DNA of 64,000 nt from Carposina sasakii. Taxonomy: Eukaryota > Arthropoda > Insecta > Lepidoptera > Carposinidae. The stretch lies in the NCBI GenBank assembly GCA_014607495.2, contig CP053150.1, forward strand, positions 11,118,495 through 11,182,494. Reading direction: 5' to 3'. The position numbers and the translations under genes are program-made. Under the pieces are notes generated by a model. It was not told the DNA's origin. It searched no databases and saw only the letters and a program-made list of their open reading frames with translations. The number at the start of each line of letters is the position of its first letter. The first letter of the stretch is position 1. Below are positions 1-10,803 of the stretch, one piece after another.

Positions 1-1514
1 CTTTGCTGACGCAGGACATCACTAAAATAAAACAACTGCATCTCCTTCCGTGCATATCTTAAGAGTCGACTAAGGAACTCAGGAGCGAACCCTCTGGTGA
101 TGAGCTAGCGACTTGTCACTGATCTATGCTATGCTAAACGTAGCGAGGGCAATGTGAAGATCTCAGCTTCGTAATATCGTGTATATGTACGAGTACTTTC
201 GGTTTTCCAATTTAGGGAACACAGCCGTGTAATGTATGCATTTGGGTTTCGTTTATTATAAGTTTAATTTGAACTAAATGGAAGCGTAACTGCGGTCAAA
301 TGGCCGCGATATCGGTTTACTTGGCGAGCCGATGACCTCGGCAAAGTTATCGTCGCAGTGGCGCAGCTGTTTGCCCTCATATTGATATCACCTCGGGAGC
401 TATTCGCTGAATACTGATTATAAACAAATTAAACGAACAAAGTAATTCGCTGAAAGACAAGAAACCACATAACTCACCCTCCACATATCCAAATCACCGC
501 GATTTATCATTGGTACTACTATTGGCATTAGTAATATATTTTATTTAACCATGTTCCATAATATGTGACGTTATAATCAGAGAGCTCTTAAATCTGTTCC
601 TGAATCGCGGATGAGTCAATGAAGCATTTTTCAGCTAAAGTCTCCGAAGTGCTGCTATATACCTACTAAAGTAAGACATAAGATTTACTGTAGGTGAGTA
701 AATTCGCGTTTTGGACATCATTAGTAGAGTTAGAAATAAAATTATGCCGCAGGTAGCAGTCATCCATCAAACAAAGCTTCGAAACATATATGTAGTTTCA
801 TAATATAGCCGTGTTAAAATTATTTACGAGTATGCAGTGTTTTGATGTGGTGTGGCAGAGTGTGCTGTGACGCGCTCCCTACAATAGATCCGCCAACGAC
901 CTACCAAGGTCGACGGTGTTACCTTCCCCTATTTATTACACGCTTAATGGATATTTCTAGGTGTTTCAACTTAATGGAATTGCGGTATTTCGTGTTGCGT
1001 ATGCGAATCAAATTACTTAAGACACGGTTGTTATTAGTTAATCGTCGTTTTATACTAGATTTATTAGATAGTAGCAGCTCAATACATGCAACCCAACTAA
1101 AATTTAGACTTTTAAAAAATTCAGACTTGTATTAGCTATCTTAGAAATTAACCTCTTCATTATCTGTTCATCAAAAAATCAAAATCTCTTCATTATCTGT
1201 CGTCGAAACATAACTTTAACAGGAGGTGGAAGCATTTCTGTCGCCTATCGATTTTCTTGTCGTGGACACTTTAAAAAACAATGCTGGGGCGAACAATATG
1301 GTGAGACTAAACAAATTTATGTTCAAATGGTGCGGCACGACCGCCCCGGCCTTGTCTGGTTTATTGTATAAAGCTGCAAATACCAATGCCAACCGAATAG
1401 TACTGCTTTCCGTCTTCTGGAAGCAGCCGGTACTGGGCTTTTCAATAAATATACGTCCATTTTAGACTACAATATTCTTAGGCAGATGTAATCGAATATG
1501 AAGTCATTGACAGC
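1..1514. other. Unassigned AT-rich DNA, no supported gene
   Basis: I see no gene that can be supported here. Two short open frames (842-1135 and 1226-1465, + strand) have no recognisable motif, no signal peptide and no paired splice sites. The stretch around 1330-1440 is richer in GC than its surroundings and lies just upstream of a retroposed repeat, so it may belong to an older repeat. Confidence 0.4.
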
Positions 1515-1778
1515 ATTCTTCTATGCTGCTCTGGGAGTGAAAAAAACCTATAATACTACAGCTGCTTCTCTTCCCGGGCATACTGTACAAGTCAGTAGAG
1601 GGACAAGAGGGTCTTGGTGTTTTGTAGGCGATGGGCTGACCACCTGTCACTACAAACCGAACTTGTTCATCTCAACTATACCCTCAAAATTGGTCAGAAG
1701 TGGCACCATGTGGTTCTATCGGCCCTTCGTGCTCTGCCTACCCCGTAAGGGATAAAGGCGTGATTATATGTATGTATA
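1515..1778 (+). mobile_element. Short retroposed repeat, family A, copy 1
   Basis: This is one of three copies of a ~260-bp family (also 28473-28677 and, on the - strand, about 36274-36541). It begins near CTTCTATGCTGCTCTGGGAG and ends in a TATG/TATA-type tandem tail. A 7-bp direct repeat TGACAGC flanks it (1508-1514 and 1779-1785), consistent with target-primed retroposition. I see no convincing pol III A box; GGTTCTATCGGCC is only a poor B-box match. The family may be an atypical SINE or the 3' end of a LINE. It has no protein-coding role that I can see. Confidence 0.6.
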
Positions 1779-2030
1779 TGACAGCGTTGTCGTAAGTATT
1801 ACTAATGGATATAAAGTGGTGGGTGCAGCAAATATATAAAATATCGTAAGTGCGAAAGTTTTAATGTATGTTTGTTTGTAACTAAATTTTTCACGCAAGA
1901 AACCCTGATTTGAAAATGATGTGGGAAGTCGCCCATTTCTATAGGTTCATGTTCTAATTAACTAATTATATGGCACGTCACATAACGAGCCCATTAATTG
2001 AGTAAATTACTTGACTTAAGTGCAGTATAG

Positions 2031-2669
2031 ATGTCGTGGCCATATCGTAGAATTGATCTTTCATGAAATGGTCGAGCATTTCATGATGGTCATACAAATT
2101 GGCCACATCATGTATGTTTGGGCAGATCGAGATTACGTTTCTCGATATGGTAAACGCCCGATCATTTCATAAGTGGTCATATTGATAATATCGTAAAATA
2201 GTACGACACCGAGAGGCGCTGCTTTTATTTATGTGTGAAGATGGCGGATTTTTCTTTTTATTACAAATTAAAGAGAGTAGGGTGACATGCATTCACGGAT
2301 AGTGTGTTATATTGTATAATGTATATTAGACTTAATGGTGGTTTATAATAATATTGTTAAACAAAAACCTTAGATAGGTTAGATTAGGTTAGGTTAGGTA
2401 GACTATTGACGCACGAGCCGAGCGAGCGGAGCGAGCGTATTTATAATCGCTTTTGTAAAGTCTTTTATGTTTTAAATATTATATTGTGAAAATATCACAT
2501 AAATAATAGCAAAAATACCATCATACCTTATGGTATACTTATATATTGTGTACGGTGCTCTTACCACATTCGTTGCTAATACGATTTGGCCAAACGTGGA
2601 TGACAAAATCGCTTTAAATCCAACTATGAAATGCGACCACTTCATACCTACAATAACTAGCCACGACAT
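2031..2669. mobile_element. Possible TIR element (ATGTCGTGGC ends)
   Basis: The two ends carry short inverted repeats ATGTCGTGGCYA (2031 rightwards, 2669 leftwards). Inside are several AAATGG/CATTTCAT inverted segments and a CpG-rich run at about 2410-2440. Related sequence in opposite orientation occurs near 28100-28200. No target-site duplication is clear, so the boundaries are uncertain. It is probably a non-autonomous DNA transposon. Confidence 0.3.
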
Positions 2670-2784
2670 AGCTGTAATGAAAATGGAGCAACTCTAATAA
2701 ATACCCGATCGAGTGGCTTTAAATCCAACTACATACCTACTAACTAGCTAGCTGTAATGAAAATGGAGCAACTCTAATAAATAA
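2612..2784 (+). repeat. Diverged tandem duplication
   Basis: Two copies of a segment starting CTTTAAATCCAACTA and ending in GGAGCAACTCTAATAAATA lie at 2612-2703 and 2718-2784. The last 34 bp of each match exactly, while the middle of the second copy is about 25 bp shorter. The duplication crosses the right end of the putative TIR element, so it happened after that insertion. Confidence 0.75.
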
Positions 2785-3749
2785 TGGTAGGTAGTCCAAA
2801 GTTAAAAACAGGTAGAGTCAAGATGCAAGAGTTCAAGGAAATAGTGATCCAATTAGGTACATACAGTGAATTTTAAGCTGGAATGGGTAATTAAACATTA
2901 TTTGGATGTAGTTTAAAGGAAAAGAACAAAAAAATTGTTGCCTTGTTTTCCGGTTTGCGCTACGGAACCACGATTACTACAAACAAACTCATAGTTACAT
3001 TGCTGTTATGTTTTTATTTCTTCGTTTCAGTTGTATTGAAGGAATCGATACAAACGAATGAATAATACAAACAATGATATCGGCAATTTCACAGATTGTG
3101 AGATTGTTGCAGTTGTGTTCTAGTGCTAGACGTTTGCTTGCAACTTCGTCTATCTAAAATAATCTAAATGAATTTAATTGCAGTGTTATCTATCGGGACT
3201 AATTTCTTTTATGCTAGGTAGTTATAGGTGTGGTCGTGATGCGACCTATGTCACAATTTCGGTGTAAAACATTTTCGAGGCAAGTCAAACATACTATTCG
3301 AACTTGAATTACCTAGCATCATACTTACATATTTCAAAGTTCTGTTACAGTAGTACCTTGCATGCATGCATGTCAAGACTTGGAGTTGAAGTGGTCGCCA
3401 TGGCCGAAAACGGTCGGAGAGATAATCATATCCGAAATATCCTATTGGAACTGAATATTAGGTATTAATTTTTTTCTGCAGAAATAGTTTCACGGAATCT
3501 TATCTCAAATAGATATCACAATACAACATCAATTATAGATCATCTCACGTTTCGGCCTCGGTGTTCGCGGTTGACTTTCATACATACAAAGTGATTGTAA
3601 TTTTACAGACCTTGTTTCAAATGCCAAAATCGAGAGCTGATTGCAAAATGCCGCTAGGAAGTAATATAGGTAACTGAGTCAACTCAACTAGCCTCTACTA
3701 CCATTTATATTTACCTAATAAGAAGGAAGTTTGTAAACAAGAAGGATGA
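2785..3749. other. Mostly unique DNA with a SINE 3' fragment
   Basis: No gene is visible. At about 3390-3435 the sequence resembles the 3' part of the tRNA-derived SINE at 4109-4453 (GGTCGCCATGGCCGAAAACG against GGTCGCATTGGCCGAAATAC), so it is a truncated relative. A GCATGCATGCATG run lies at about 3360. Confidence 0.4.
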
Positions 3750-4098
3750 AAATCAACTGGCATGCAAGCGAGATGCGAATGTTGAAATGCATGCGTGGTG
3801 TTCGAAGAATGGATAAGACAAGAATAAGAGTAATTTGAAAGTTACTACAATCATAGACAATATTACTACAATCATAGTTACAAAGTAACCGTTTGTCTTG
3901 GTACCGACATGTGAAGCGAAGGGACGAAAGTCATATTTTATAAAGAGCGTTTGGCATAAATGTAGAAGGCTATAGAGGAAGAGGAAGGCCTAAGAAGTGT
4001 TGGGTGGACTGCGTAAGAGAGAATATGCATCGACTGGTAGTGTGTAATGAGATGGCGGATAATAGGAATGAGCGGAAGAAGAGTATTAGTAGTACATT
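3750..4098 (+). pseudogene. Decayed LINE reverse transcriptase 3' end (RTE-like)
   Basis: Conceptual translation in broken frames gives the C-terminal signature of insect RTE-type endonuclease/reverse transcriptase proteins: a piece like EMRMLKCM..GV.RMDKTRIR, then WYRHVKRRDESH, then VEGYRGRGRPKKCWVDCVRE. Stop codons and frame changes interrupt it, so it is dead. The catalytic part is absent. A near-duplicate ACTACAATCATAG occurs twice at about 3845-3880. The SINE at 4109 sits directly at its right edge. Confidence 0.6.
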
Positions 4099-4108
4099 AT
4101 AGCGCCTA

Positions 4109-4453
4109 AGCGGTGATAGCCCAGTGGTTAAGACGTGCACCTTCCAAGCGGGAGGCGTAAGTTCGATCCCAGTCACAGCCCTGTACCAATGAATTTATTT
4201 CATGTACAGATTTTAATGTTGTGAAATTGTCACTTAGCTCGTGCTTCGGAAAGCACGTAAAACCGTTGGTCTTGCGCCTGATCTCTCTCTGGTCGTGTCG
4301 GCTTTCCGTCCCATCGGATTATGATAGTAACGGTATAGAGTGCATCTGTGTTTGCGCACACACATGTGCACTATAATATCTCCTGTGTTCTTGACCAATC
4401 TCCGTAGATTGGTCGCATTGGCCGAAATACGGTCGGAGATCATCATCATCATC
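4109..4453 (+). mobile_element. tRNA-derived SINE with ATC tail
   Basis: The head has a pol III A box TAGCCCAGTGG (4117-4127) and a B box GTTCGATCCC (4161-4170) at tRNA-like spacing. An unrelated body follows, then an (ATC)n tail at about 4438-4453. A 10-bp target duplication ATAGCGCCTA flanks it exactly (4099-4108 and 4454-4463), which fixes the insertion boundaries. Such a SINE would be transcribed by RNA polymerase III and mobilised by a partner LINE; RTE-like pieces exist in this window, but no link is shown. Confidence 0.85.
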
Positions 4454-4463
4454 ATAGCGCCTA

Positions 4464-5964
4464 CTCCAAGTGTATCGTATCAGGGCAGAAAAAAGAAGTA
4501 CCTATAGTTTGCTTAAAATATTGAGTGATATCGCCGCTGAGAAGTGAGTGAGATGTGGGGAAAACAGTTTAAGAGGCTTCCCTCGCGATAAGGCGTACTG
4601 AATGATGCCTAATTTAAATTGGATTGTGTTGTGTCAGAGGTTTCGTGAACGTCCTGTTTCAGGACCTGAATTTCATGAAAGGAAACAAAAGCAATAAACG
4701 AAATAGAGCTGCCGGGTAAACGTGCACGAATGTCCGGCTCGATACTGTATATAAATAAATCGTGCATGAAATATACGAGAGAACTATTTTTGAAAACTTA
4801 TATCCTGTATAATAGGTACCTGGCAACCTCGAAGTTTAGAAAGGGTATACTACGCCTCTATGGAATCTTAATCAACAACAAGGTGTGGTGTACTTCTAGT
4901 CCTCTACATCAAATTTGTAGATGTGTAAATGTAACAGATGACTCAAATAAGGTTGAAAACAAACTTGATGGGCTGGTGAGGTAATTGCTAGTAAGTGAAT
5001 TAGCACGATTTACACACGATGTAGGTACAGACAGTAGTAGGTCAAGATTACTTACTCGAGGCACTTACAGATTAATGTGGAACAACGTTGGTACAATGAG
5101 GAATTGTGCAAGCAAACAATGGAATAAATTGTGCGGATATGCAAGCAATTATTGAGTTAGGTATAGTTATTAAGTTGTAATATCGCGAGTATGGAGTATG
5201 AATATCTAATGAATTACGTTAGTGTCCTTAAAAAAATCTAGGGCCTGGATATGTACTAATAAAGAAAAATAACTAGTAAATACCTACGTATTTGTTAAAA
5301 TGCTATCTAAACAAAACACATACCTACGCGTAGATTATTCCATAGATTTATGTATTTAGAATGTGCAGGTTAGAAAACTTAAGCGTTCTCTTCGAGCTAA
5401 CAGGATTCACGAGAACTGAAGATCATATTGGTGGTATAATTAGTCCCAAATACAAATCATGTCACGCAGAACAAAAGGTCACACTCAAATGGGTGGTAGC
5501 ACAAGATGAATACTTAGAAACGCTTTGCGATAGTTGGCACGAGATGCGCATTTCTGCACTGATGACGTCGAGGCGGAAACAGTTCTGACCTACTGCTATT
5601 AGCTATTCTGTGCTACTATGTAAAACGTTACAGTATAGTGCGAAACTTTTTGTTATTATTCTACAATACAAATAGGACAGATAATAATAACTAATATAAG
5701 GAATTTTTTCCATTTCTTTATTAATAATTTTATAATAACTAATATGTCAGATATACCTAATTAATTACCTATGTGTAAAATCTGAATAAAACTTTTCAAT
5801 GCAGTTGGGCCTAAACCACCATCCTAATTTATGTTAATAAGGTACAATGTTGTAAAATCCCTTCTGCTAATTAGTTGAAATTGTCAAATAAATAAGCACA
5901 GATATTGAATAGATTTTCTCATTTGGGTGTAATTTATAAAAAGCTAGTCTTAGTAAAAATGTAA
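4464..5964. other. AT-rich intergenic DNA
   Basis: I see no supported gene or clear repeat. Open frames at 4730-4984 and 5361-5588 (84 and 75 codons) lack recognisable domains and neighbouring splice signals, and are treated as chance. Confidence 0.4.
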
Positions 5965-5966
5965 TA

Positions 5967-6880
5967 ATTGGCCGTAGTTCTGCAGAAAGCGACCAAAGCC
6001 ATTTTTGGCCAAAATGAGTTAGATATGCCATCACAAACTAGATTTTTTGAACTATATTATGTCATTTGGTAGAAATAAACTACGTGCGGGATATTAAATA
6101 GGTTTTACAGAGATTACAGTTATTTTTCATGTAATAATCTTGGTTTAAAAAAAGTAGTCGTTTTCTGCAGAATATAACATACTTATAATACCATGACCAA
6201 ATGAAAACGACCAAAACTGTAGTCGTTTTCTGCTAAATATGATATCACAAATTTTATTTTAATTGAAACAGTTATGGCGTCCAATAAAAATTACATTTAG
6301 TAATTAACAAACCCGTCAGCTTAAAAAACTTACCAAAATACTTAGCTAATAAAAAGGAAAAAAAACAAGACACTACTCTTTACTTATTGAAATTTGACAA
6401 TCTTAAATTGTCGTGACCATAGAGTTCTAGCATAGGTAATGGAATGACAACAAAGTTCTATGTGGATTACTAAATATTAAAAACAAAATACGACCAAATT
6501 ACGGGACGAACGGAAAACCTCAATCGAAGAAAGCGATCATCTACGTAGTCGTTTTATGCAGAATAAAATATTGTGAACATTAGTACTATAGGTTATTACC
6601 AAAACCGACCGTGTAATACGGCTGTGTTCTGCAGATTTAAAGAAACATAGTTTTGTTGAAGAATAGTTCTTCAATCAGACCAACTCGACCAAGGTGGCTG
6701 CTTTTAACTTATTTAATACTTGTTTTTCTTGTTGATCGTTTTCAGCAATTTATCAAAAAATGGTGCTAAAAACAATCGATTTTACCAGAATATAGTTCAA
6801 AAAATCTAGTTTATGATGGCATAGCTAACTCATTTTGGCCAAAAATGGCTTTGGTCGCTTTCTGCAGAACTACGGCCAAT
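5967..6880. mobile_element. Long-TIR non-autonomous DNA transposon (914 bp)
   Basis: The outer ~100 bp at each end are inverted copies of each other: ATTGGCCGTAGTTCTGCAG reads inward from 5967 and again, on the other strand, from 6880. A TA dinucleotide flanks each side (5965-5966 and 6881-6882), fitting a TA-targeting Tc1/mariner-type element; an AATT target is equally possible because the end is palindromic. The motif GTAGTCGTTTTCTGC recurs inside near 6155, 6220 and 6546. No transposase is present. Confidence 0.7.
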
Positions 6881-7048
6881 TAGTCCGACTAGCCATCACA
6901 GAAATAAAGTAGGTATCGAAATTTATTTCCCTTCAATGTACATACATATATGAGTATGTATATCTAACATGAGTTCTGTCAAGTGCTTAATAGGGCTTAG
7001 CGAGATCAGACCTTCTAAAAAGTTAGGTTTTCAACTGTATATTTGACT

Positions 7049-7786
7049 AATGGCCAAATTCAATACTAGAGATCAAAAAGAATATTCCATATAAATTGTA
7101 TGGAATCACTTAAAGATTAACTAAATCTGAAATAGTTTTGCAAAAAATGTCTTGAGATCGGTAATTGGCTGGAAAACAATTTGTCAATAACTATCGCCTT
7201 GTCGTGGCGGAGGGGCTTAGTAACCGTGGACTGGTCACCCACGGTGAAGCTAAGAGGCAACCAGGGCCGGCCTGTTTGGTCCGCCGGCTGGCCCGAGGAG
7301 GGCGCTCCCAGTGGGCTGAATAAGGCCGCCGTGCTCCGTTCTCCCTATCTTCTGCGGCCGTGGAGGGATCGCAGGGGGAGAGGCGTGTTGGTATTACGGT
7401 GCGCCACTCTCCCTACCCCCTGCGAGCTGGCGGGGCCGTTCCGTCGAAACGGCACTGGTGGGGACGCAGAGGAAGAGGCATGTCGGTATTGCGGTGCGCC
7501 GCTTGCCCTATCCTCTGCGGCTGAGGTGTGGTCGGTGGCAGAACCACAGACCTGATCTGCCACCTGATAGTCCGTGAGTCCCAAATAACCACTCAGGTAC
7601 CCCCTGTGCCCGGGTGGTATGCATAATGCATTTTCCTCCCCGGGAAAAAAAAATGTTGCACAATACCTAAACATACATGGATGAATTAGGTTATTATATG
7701 AATCTTTATAATATATTGAAAGAAATAAAACATCAATTAGAAAAATCTGAGATTCTTTATGATCTGTAGTATTGAAATTGGCCGTT
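7049..7786. mobile_element. TIR element split by a GC-rich insertion
   Basis: The left end (TGGCCAAATTCAATACTAGA from about 7050) and the right end (read inward from about 7786) are inverted copies. A relative of the left arm, in opposite orientation, lies at about 61020-61190. The GC-rich block at 7190-7660 interrupts the element, so the TIR element was here first. It has no coding capacity. Confidence 0.5.
7190..7650 (+). mobile_element. GC-rich insert with two tandem hairpins and A tail
   Basis: This ~460-bp block is far richer in GC than its surroundings and ends in an A run (about 7646-7654), as a retroposed sequence would. Inside, two successive units each form a long hairpin: CGCAGGGGGAGAG pairs with the strand ending CCCCCTGCG (about 7370-7430), and CGCAGAGGAAGAG pairs with the strand ending CCTCTGCG (about 7465-7520). 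Both contain GGTATTRCGGTGCGCC. Both strands are open for more than 100 codons, a by-product of base composition; I recognise no protein. It may be LINE UTR or a structured SINE. Confidence 0.45.
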
Positions 7787-7844
7787 AACTGTTTGCTGAT
7801 AAAACAAGATAACTATAGGTATGTAGGTACATGATTATATGATA

Positions 7845-9107
7845 CTAGTGGCCCGCCCTCGCTTCGCTTCGGTACATATCAGTACATTAGCTACAACTTC
7901 ATATGTAGGTACAGCGGTTTTCGTAAAAATTTGGAACGCCCGTTGGTTCCCTTCCCGTGGGAATTTCCTCGGGGTCCCAAATAAATATATATGCCCAACT
8001 TCAGATTCATATGTGTAACCGTTTTCGTAAAAAATAATTAATTCCCGTTGGTCCCCTTCCCGTGGGAATTTCTGGAAATCCGTTCTTAGTGCTTCCTCGC
8101 AGTCCCTAATGAACTTATATGCCCAATTTCAGCTTCATATGGTTAGCGGTTTTCGTAAAAATTATGAATTCCCGTTTGTCCCCTTCCCGTGGGAATTTCG
8201 GGAAATCCGTTCTCAGTGCTTCCTCGGGGTCCCAAATAAATATATATGCCCAACTTCAGATTCATATGTATAACCGTTTTCGTAAAAAATAATTAATTCC
8301 CGTTGGTCCCCTTCCCGTGGGAATTTCTGGAAATCCGTTCTTAGTGCTTCCTCGCAGTCCCTAATTAACTTATATGCCCAATTTCAGCTTCATATGTATA
8401 GCGGTTTTCGTAAAAATTATGAATTCCCGTTTGTCCCCTTCCCGTGGGAATTTCGGGAAATCCGTTTTTAGTCCTCCCTCGCTGTCCCCAATGAACATAT
8501 ATGCCCAATTTCAGCTTCATATGTATAGCGGTTTTCGTAAAAATTATGAATTCCCGTTTGTCCCCTTCCCGTGGGAATTTCGGGAAATCCGTTCTCAGTG
8601 CTTCCTCGGGGTCCCAAATAAATATATATGCCCAACTTCAGATTCATATGTATAACCGTTTTCGTAAAAAATAATTAATTCCCGTTGGTCCCCTTCCCGT
8701 GGGAATTTCTAGAAATCCGTTCTTAGTGCTTCCTCGCAGTCCCTAATTAACTTATATGCCCAATTTCAGCTTCATATGTATAGCGGTTTTCGTAAAAATT
8801 ATGAATTCCCGTTTGTCCCCTTCCCGTGGGAATTTCGGGAAATCCGTTTTTAGTCCTCCCTCGCTGTCCCCAATGAACATATATGCCCGATTTCAGCTTC
8901 ATATGTATAGCGGTTTTCGTAAAAAATATAGAATTCCCGTTGGTCGCCTTCCCGTGGGAATATCGGGAAATTCTTGTAGCCTATGTTCATCCAGGTCCAA
9001 TAAGGATTCTAACGGTGAAAGAATTTTTGAAATCGGTCCAGTAGTTTCGGAGCCTATTCATTACAACCAAACAAACAAAGTTTTCCTCTTTATAATATTA
9101 GTATAGA
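7845..9107 (-). mobile_element. Helitron-like element with internal satellite
   Basis: Read on the - strand the element begins TCTATACTAATATTATAAAG (9107 leftwards) and ends CTAG (7848-7845). It is flanked by A on the left and T on the right of the + strand, the AT target Helitrons use. No Rep/helicase gene is present, so it is non-autonomous. About 1 kb of its interior is tandem repeat. Shorter relatives occur at 14856, 17264, 17493, 20703, 39141, 52548, 53322 and 63730. Confidence 0.8.
7985..9008 (+). repeat. 127-bp tandem satellite with 382-bp higher-order unit
   Basis: Eight units start at about 7988, 8117, 8245, 8373, 8500, 8627, 8755 and 8881 (spacing 126-129 bp). Each contains TTTTCGTAAAAA and TTCCCGTGGGAA, a near-palindrome. 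Units fall into types (CCAACTTCAGATTC or CCAATTTCAGCTTC starts, three different ends). Three-unit blocks starting at 8245 and 8627 carry the types in the same order and are nearly identical at first, giving a 382-bp higher-order repeat. Open frames here are repeat artefacts. Confidence 0.85.
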
Positions 9108-10144
9108 TAAAAAACAAAATGAAAAAAATACACTTCCAGTATTAGGCAGTTAATTAATTATATACCTACACTGATTGTTAAGTGATTTTAGGACAGGACT
9201 GTTAATTGAAATCATAAATTGTGTGAAAACCCTTATTTTTGGGACTTTTTAATATCACCATATTTGTTTGTAATTATATTATTTCCTCTATCGATAAGTT
9301 TTTTGTGCAGCTCTTTTGAATAGTAAGAAAAATATCTAAAAGTGATGTTACTATTATGTAGCCCCAAAGTCTTAATAATTATTTAGGTACAAGTAGAACA
9401 AAATCTAAAATTTGTTTGCATAACTTAGAAATAGCCATGTATTAATTGAGCAAGTTATTTACCACTTATTGCACACTTGAAATGCTCTATGTTTTAAGCA
9501 TGAATGTATAAAGAACAACAGATGTAATGCTGTCACTGCACAGATTGAAGCACCAAAATGGTGGTGCGTTGGGCATGTGTGCATATTTTCCAGTAGGCGC
9601 AGAGCTTACTATGGTTTGTATATGTGGGTGGATAATGTGTCAATACACATCCCTACTCCATTGAATATTGTTGCCGAGCTTACCATGAATGCTTCACTCT
9701 GTGTAGTCACAACACTGTCCTTTATTCTTTATACATTCATGGTTTCAAGTAGTTAAATTACATTTTACAGCTCAAAATACACTGCCTTATTACCATACCA
9801 TGGTACTGCACTGCTTGGCAAAAAAAACATTATTAGGTACTAATATGATAGGTATACCTATTTAGAAATTATAGGAGGTAGGTTAGCTACTACATTATGA
9901 ACGATATTGACAGTTCAGATATCTACATTCTATGAGGTGATAAACCTGTAGATAGGTACCTTAATGCATTTAAAACACCTAACACAGGCAGGTTTACTTT
10001 ACACCTTATAATGCAATGCCTATAAAGGACTATCAAAAGTCATAAAATAATACACACTGGCTGGGCTATCATTACATTACATTCAAAGGTATTGCCGTAA
10101 AAATATTGATTACCGTTTAAGTAGGTAGATATGGAACATAACTT
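9108..10144. other. AT-rich DNA, no supported gene
   Basis: I see no coding region. On the - strand near 9700 there is a TATAAAG followed about 50 bp later by a GTAAGC donor-like site, but nothing links them to a gene. If the exon at 10145-10401 is real, this stretch would lie in its first intron. Confidence 0.35.
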
Positions 10145-10401
10145 ACCTGGTTTGGGTAAATGGCTTAACCAAAACAATGAATGCTTCGTCTCCGAATCTC
10201 GCAACTATCCTTTGTGAAAGGTGGGTAGGTATCCAATCCACAACAGACGAACACGCAAAATTAAACTGTCTATTTTCACAGTAAACAAAAAACACGTCAG
10301 CGAAATTACTTTAGCAATATTTTTTTAAATTATTCAGCCCAATATTATTTAGTGGAAACTATTCAAGAATAGCAAAAGAATTTTGAAATAAATCAACACT
10401 G
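10145..10401 (-). other. Putative 5' UTR exon of a - strand gene
   Basis: Read on the - strand, an initiator-like ATCAGTGTTG at about 10401 opens ~255 nt that contain no ATG, although several would be expected by chance, and end CCAAACCAG followed by a perfect donor GTAAGT at about 10144. Upstream (10420-10545) is a CpG-containing, TATA-less region typical of a broadly expressed promoter. One frame is open through about 55 codons to the donor but has no start codon. I infer a non-coding first exon whose coding exons lie to the left, perhaps outside the window. The gene is unidentified. Confidence 0.4.
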
Positions 10402-10560
10402 ATTGCCACTGCACAGCACAAATACAAACGCATTCACCAATTTCTCATTTCTCACTGGGTTGTGCGACGGACGCGTGACTGGCTGGCTGATTCGTTTGGT
10501 TTGCCTTCGCTTGCTTTGCTACCAAGCAAGGAAAACTGGCAACGATCAAAACAAAATATC
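10402..10560 (-). promoter_or_regulatory. Candidate TATA-less promoter
   Basis: This stretch is more CpG-rich than its neighbours (for example ACGCGTCCGTCGC on the - strand) and lies just upstream of the initiator-like site at 10401. It also carries an inverted pair built on CTTGCTTGG / CCAAGCAAG. It is a promoter only if the adjoining exon is real. Confidence 0.3.
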
Positions 10561-10803
10561 AGCTGTGTGCACATAAGCGACATCTTTTAGTTAACTTTAT
10601 AAAGAAAACTATTCGTGTTTGTAGTTTGGCTACAAATTAACAGATGTCACTATATATAATGCGACATCTATTGATAAGTTTCGTAAACAAACACGTGCTT
10701 GAGAGAGTAGTGTTAACAAGTAGTGTTAGATGGCTCTGTAAATAATTTTCTTGCAGACCCACCCACGAGATGTAAAAACAAGGAAATATGTAGTAGAAAT
10801 GAA

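Noticed and set aside
4117..4170. tRNA-like sequence with A and B boxes
   Set aside because: It has no complete cloverleaf and is the head of a SINE with a tail and target duplication, so it is not called as a tRNA gene.
7181..7674. Overlapping 124- and 109-codon open frames on opposite strands
   Set aside because: Both arise from GC-rich, stop-poor hairpin sequence in a repeat; neither shows domains or coding structure.
7985..9008. Regularly spaced repeats suggesting a CRISPR array
   Set aside because: Whole 127-bp units repeat without unique spacers, inside a eukaryotic mobile element. This is a tandem satellite.
8374..9106. Two open frames beginning with the same peptide
   Set aside because: They are translations of satellite units and repeat because the DNA repeats.
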